From the NCBI GenBank assembly GCA_025024175.1, contig QCXZ01000003.1, forward strand, positions 18,558,392 through 18,622,391: a stretch of 64,000 nucleotides of DNA. The letters run 5' to 3'. This DNA is from Rhyzopertha dominica. Its lineage: Eukaryota > Arthropoda > Insecta > Coleoptera > Bostrichidae. The notes beneath the pieces were generated by a model, which did not search any database, was not told where the DNA came from, and worked only from the letters and a program-made list of their open reading frames with translations. Positions 62,101 through 64,000 of the stretch are shown in pieces. How positions within the stretch are numbered: the first letter of the stretch is position 1; each line of letters starts with the position of its first letter. The position numbers were made by a program, and so were the translations under genes.

Positions 62101-63560
62101 ATTTGAGCATCTTGTCTCACCTGCGTTTTATCTTGTCTCGATTTTCAAGGCAAGATAACATTGTCGAGATAGGGGCAAGACGAGATGTCTCAAAACAACG
62201 CAAGTGTTCTAAAACAGGTACACTTCGGGTAGGTACCGTAGGTAGATATACAGTGTGTCCCTAAAGTTCCGGAAAATGCAATTATTTTGGAAACATCAAA
62301 TTTTTATTTTTTCTAGAAATTTTTAGCCTACGTAGTTGTTTCAAAATCTTTTTTTGAATGGCATTGCATTTTTGGATAGCTACCGTTTTCCTGAGTACAC
62401 TGATGTGCCACATGTGAGGGTTACACAAGAATTTTGAGAAAAACAGTTTTTTTCCTTTTTTCCTTCTTATGTCAATCATATTTGAAAAAAACATCACTCG
62501 AATATCAAACATGTTGGATTTAGGCAAACAACATGTCTCAAAAGTTTTGGCACAATATTCAATCAGGTTTAAATAGGCGATAATTAAAAAACTTAAAGAT
62601 TGCATTGAAAACAAAATCAATTACCAAAATCTCATTCGGTGGCAGGAAAAAAAACGGCTTTTCTCAAACAAATTCTTATGCAACCAACCACATGTGGCAC
62701 ATCAATAATCAATACTAACGCAATAAAAAATAGGGGTTGCCAATTTAGAAAAAAAAAAATATGACTTTGATTGTGACAGATTTTGGAACAAGTACAACAA
62801 CGCAAAAAATAATTGATTTTAGGAATCACTAAAATTTCCTTTATGGAACACCTATGCCACGAATTAAGACATAATAAAAACCTGGCAGATTCATTGCTTA
62901 GCAAGCCTGTTCCTGTGTTTCCTGATGTTCAGACCAGCTTTTGAAAACAAACGCTCTGATTGCACACTTGTCACCTGAATGTTGAGAATATCTCGAGCCA
63001 TTTTTGCAATATGGGGAAAACGCCTATACATAGGTGTAGGTTAACGAGAGACAAAGTCGAGACAAGACGAGTTAGAAGAAGTATCGTATTGTCCCGATCC
63101 GTATCTCTTCTTGTCTTGACAAATTTTTATATCGATATTCGAGACAAGACTTGTCTCATCTCACGGAAACACTACGCCTAATTGTTAAAAATAAAAGAAA
63201 AACATCCCCATTTTGCAAAAGCGCACACAAACGTGGAACAGCTGACACTAATGACAGCTTATAGCCGGATGCACAGTGACGTCACAAGTGTATGGCGTCA
63301 AAAACTTTTAATGCCCTTTATTTAAAAAATACAAAGGAAAACATATTTTTTTTTGGATTATAGTAACTTTCATTATGATATGCACTTACAACCGATTACA
63401 CTGTTATGTACATCAATCATTCTACCTTTGGATCTGAAGACAACTGAAGTTCATAAATGTCATTCCAAAGAACAATGTCTGTTAAATCAATTAAAGACAT
63501 CAAACACTGCATGCGTATCCAGAGTAACCACACTGTTTCGTTGTCATCTGCATCAAAGTC
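50154..63560 (-). CDS. SA: Cohesin subunit SA (stromalin/STAG), 3' part, 6 exons visible
   Basis: SA binds the RAD21-SMC1-SMC3 ring and is needed for sister-chromatid cohesion in the nucleus. Minus-strand exons: 63560-63426, 61831-61649, 61359-61203, 57584-57481, 56181-56008, 50637-50154; GT-AG junctions in phase. Family blocks in order: [13 protein letters not shown] (STAG: LTKWDLFGNCYRL), LTWQLRGLT (ILWQLVKIT), [22 protein letters not shown] (KRRNLLAAFSKL), YYDDLGDLI (YYNDYGDII), NLARRFRTN (ELARRFALT), [10 protein letters not shown]. It is clearly more diverged than standard STAG proteins, so a fast-evolving paralogue is possible. In the last exon the frame changes within about 50422-50456: one frame ends [10 protein letters not shown], the next continues [20 protein letters not shown] to an acidic, Ser/Thr-rich tail and a stop. 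A one-base insertion explains it. The gene continues beyond 64000. Confidence 0.82.
50867..51026 (+). repeat. 5' LTR of the BEL/Pao element
   Basis: Begins TGTTGATGACGGGAG and ends GGGTATTTTCA. Shared with the 3' copy: TGATGTTACTCACAGCGCAC and TTGCTTCTACTCAAAAC. No convincing primer binding site follows it. Confidence 0.85.
51133..52474 (+). pseudogene. BEL/Pao gag
   Basis: The first part (51133-51750) has a charged coiled-coil-like region ([20 protein letters not shown]) and the DUF1759 start [18 protein letters not shown] and a shift follow. The second part (51863-52474) reads [16 protein letters not shown], then the zinc-knuckle region: [14 protein letters not shown] and [14 protein letters not shown], two CCHC-type fingers typical of Pao gag. 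Two codons contain N. At least two frame breaks make it non-functional. Confidence 0.85.
52705..52992. mobile_element. Palindrome-rich MITE inside the BEL/Pao protease
   Basis: The protease should read from VYALL directly into [15 protein letters not shown]. These halves are separated by 288 bp whose ends are inverted (CTATCCAGAA at 52708 and TTCTGGATAG at 52984). The flanks GCCCTATT and GCCTAATT look like an imperfect 8-bp target copy. The interior has GTTCGCGAAC and GCTCGCTTGCGCGAGC, strong self-complementary words. The 8-bp target suggests hAT, but the ends are not typical. Confidence 0.65.
53001..54650 (+). pseudogene. BEL/Pao protease and reverse transcriptase, truncated
   Basis: Protease: [19 protein letters not shown], with the D-E/S-G site as DEG. 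Reverse transcriptase: [74 protein letters not shown] and the catalytic YVDDYQDS at 54245 on. A run of AT repeats lies just before the catalytic box. After [10 protein letters not shown] and RTPTKRRDG the sequence jumps to [10 protein letters not shown] and a short tail like the end of Pao pol. So the rest of the enzyme, RNase H and integrase were deleted. Several stops and shifts. Confidence 0.88.
54718..54885 (+). repeat. 3' LTR of the BEL/Pao element
   Basis: Begins TGCTGATAGCGGGAG and ends GGGTATTTCA. It differs from the 5' LTR by roughly ten substitutions and a few small indels, so the insertion is not very recent. Confidence 0.85.
55582..55784 (+). mobile_element. tRNA-derived SINE with perfect target duplication
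   Basis: The head contains A box TGGTCTAGTGG and B box GGGTTCGAATCCC; the T stem GTGGG pairs with CCCGC. The 3' part is non-tRNA and ends in a run of A. It is flanked by identical 12-bp copies ATAACCGTAATT at 55570-55581 and 55785-55796, the hallmark of LINE-driven insertion. It sits in the SA intron, sense to the plus strand. The pairing and perfect duplication suggest a young insertion. Confidence 0.93.
56424..57165. mobile_element. Foldback element FB4 in an SA intron
   Basis: Arms 56424-56735 and 56820-57165 around a spacer of about 85 bp that starts next to a GA microsatellite. The outer end reads TTTGCAAAT...GTTAATTT; inside come AATAAATATTGCTT, GTTGGATGCCGAC, AACTCGTCGC/GCGACGAGTT, TAACAGCTTATTATGG and CAAAATTTTGGGGT. 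Fragments of the same family occur at 29117-29175 and 36372-36500. Confidence 0.88.
57800..59790 (+). pseudogene. LINE endonuclease-region remnant, split by an hAT element
   Basis: Plus-strand pieces: [10 protein letters not shown] (about 58038; usual IGTWNVRT), KNIVVAYT (about 58223), then after the inserted block [19 protein letters not shown] (about 59335; GDFNxxLG box), [19 protein letters not shown], and [14 protein letters not shown] near 59710. They fit the endonuclease domain and following linker of the same LINE group as at 27430-28960. No reverse transcriptase boxes were found downstream. Many stops; a dead copy in an SA intron. Confidence 0.6.
58246..59216. mobile_element. hAT-type element nested in the LINE
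   Basis: Ends are CAGGGGTGGCCAAA on the left and TTTGGCCATTCCTG on the right, inverted with two differences. The flanks CTATACAA and CTATATAG agree at six of eight positions. It interrupts the LINE endonuclease between its VVAYT stretch and its FNS..LG box. The 971-bp interior has no transposase frame. Confidence 0.75.
59791..60494. other. SA intron, unassigned
   Basis: No element or gene recognised; AT-rich. Confidence 0.35.
60495..61074. mobile_element. pogo/Tigger-type deletion derivative in an SA intron
   Basis: Terminal inverted repeats CAGTGGAGTCTCGATTATCC and its complement (ending ATCGAGACTCCACTG, after an intervening GATAATCG-like block) lie between TA dinucleotides, the target of Tc1/mariner-pogo elements. 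The TIR is the classic pogo/Tigger type, which includes a TCGATTATCCGA core. The 580-bp interior keeps only part of a transposase, on the minus strand. Confidence 0.92.
60714..60863 (-). pseudogene. pogo/Tigger transposase N-terminal fragment
   Basis: Starting at an ATG at 60863 the minus strand reads [20 protein letters not shown], then IQRSTTVN, a stop, and [13 protein letters not shown]. KRKRVVxSxxxKLKxI is the start of the CENP-B-type helix-turn-helix domain of Tigger transposases. The remaining transposase, including the DDE domain, is deleted, so the element is non-autonomous. Confidence 0.75.
62249..62850. mobile_element. Palindromic element FB5 nested in the hAT element
   Basis: The left end reads TACAGTGTGTCCCTAAAG; the right end in reverse complement reads ATAGGTGTTCCATAAAG. 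Inverted blocks inside: TTTCAAAATC/TTCCAAAATC, and CTGATGTGCCACATGTG at 62398 against its complement near 62690. It truncates the hAT transposase C-terminus. No coding frame of its own. Confidence 0.7.
62845..63016 (-). pseudogene. hAT transposase C-terminal dimerisation domain fragment
   Basis: The minus strand reads [19 protein letters not shown], then [19 protein letters not shown] and, after a one-base shift, [16 protein letters not shown]. SERxFSxAG...RxRL is the hallmark of the hAT C-terminal (hATC) dimerisation domain. The upstream catalytic part is absent. Confidence 0.88.
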
Positions 63561-64000
63561 CTAAAAAAGAATTAAATATTTTATCTGCGGCCTTTATAAA
63601 TATGTTAAGATGCTCAAAACCATTTTGAAAACACTATGTTTCGCATAAGCAATATAGAAATTAATTGTAGTGAAAGTAACTTTGGCATGAATAAGGCTAT
63701 CCATGTAATAAGCTGCATTCTCTTATTAGTCAATTGAAAATGTTTATATTGAACCCTTGTTTTCAACTGTCACAGCATACAATTCACTTGGGTTGTGTGA
63801 AGTGACAGTTCGAAATATTCTATTGTGATAGAAAGTGGTTCTGAATTTATTAGATATCTATATGAAAACTTGGTACTGGATTCACTCATTTTGTATTATG
63901 CTTTTCAATTTTTTTAAAAACCTCTGTCATGGAGCAATTAAGCATTGGTTCATAATGCTTTATACTATTTTAATGAGTATGAAAGCATGATAAATTAACT
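63561..64000 (-). other. SA intron; possible further upstream exon
   Basis: The minus strand around 63724-63684 reads ENAAYYMDSLIHAK before a GT, in the phase needed for the next SA exon. Similarity to STAG proteins is weak and the acceptor is poor, so no exon is called with confidence. Confidence 0.25.

Larger units (their letters stand above)
62078..63174. mobile_element. hAT element in an SA intron
   Basis: Inverted ends TAGTGTTGCCG on the left and CGGAAACACTA on the right (hAT consensus CAGTGTTGCC). The 8-bp flanks are CACCTAAT (62070-62077) and CGCCTAAT (63175-63182), seven of eight identical. Subterminal regions carry many copies of a CAAGACGAGAC-like word in both directions, as expected for transposase-binding sites. 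A transposase C-terminus survives inside, and a palindromic element has inserted into it. Confidence 0.9.

Noticed and set aside
63684..63724. Additional upstream SA exon (ENAAYYMDSLIHAK)
   Set aside because: The phase fits and the motif is faintly STAG-like, but the acceptor site is weak and similarity too low to call.
1..64000. CRISPR arrays, bacterial operons, phage genes
   Set aside because: No regularly spaced direct repeats with unique spacers, and no prokaryotic gene organisation; all recognisable genes are spliced animal genes or eukaryotic transposons.

Overview
This window looks like nuclear DNA from an insect, possibly a beetle; that guess rests on overall character and no order-level marker was seen. 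It is strongly AT-rich. Genes are split by GT-AG introns of 50 bp to more than 5 kb. The mobile elements are typical of arthropods: BEL/Pao LTR elements, LINEs, hAT, pogo/Tigger, tRNA-derived SINEs and long inverted-repeat (foldback) elements. Scattered single Ns and two apparent one-base insertions in conserved exons suggest a draft-quality sequence.

Four host genes could be assembled exon by exon from known protein families. (1) CNEP1R1 (nuclear envelope phosphatase regulatory subunit), + strand, 11420-16611, four exons, complete at 128 aa. (2) SNX14 (TM hairpin, PXA, RGS, PX and nexin-C domains), + strand, 19586-36052, twelve exons, about 907 aa once one apparent base insertion in exon 3 is allowed for. 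(3) HDHD2 (HAD-like hydrolase), - strand, 38471-40909, four exons, complete at 257 aa. (4) The 3' part of a divergent cohesin subunit SA (stromalin/STAG), - strand, 50154-63560, six exons visible; its 5' part lies beyond the right edge. The four genes do not form an obvious functional set. CNEP1R1 and SNX14 both belong to endoplasmic reticulum/nuclear envelope lipid biology, but their being neighbours is probably chance.

The rest is mostly repeats. 1-11.4 kb holds LINE remnants, a minus-strand BEL/Pao fragment with LTR, tRNA-Arg-type primer binding site and gag, and a degenerate tandem array. The SNX14 introns carry a 3.8-kb foldback element, an hAT MITE and a LINE with two later insertions. 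The 41-50 kb intergenic region carries two large foldback elements, a small hairpin MITE, an hAT transposase fragment, and a tRNA-like unit bracketed by inverted repeats. Four of the five SA introns visible hold one or more insertions: a BEL/Pao element with both LTRs but no RNase H or integrase (itself split by a MITE), a tRNA SINE with a perfect target duplication, a foldback element, a LINE split by an hAT element, a pogo/Tigger deletion derivative, and an hAT element with a palindromic element nested in it.

The most unusual theme is the number of long palindromic elements: five large ones with different sequences, several with TACAGGG(T)G-like ends, plus smaller hairpins. I found no CRISPR array, rRNA gene, intact tRNA gene or bacterial-type operon.
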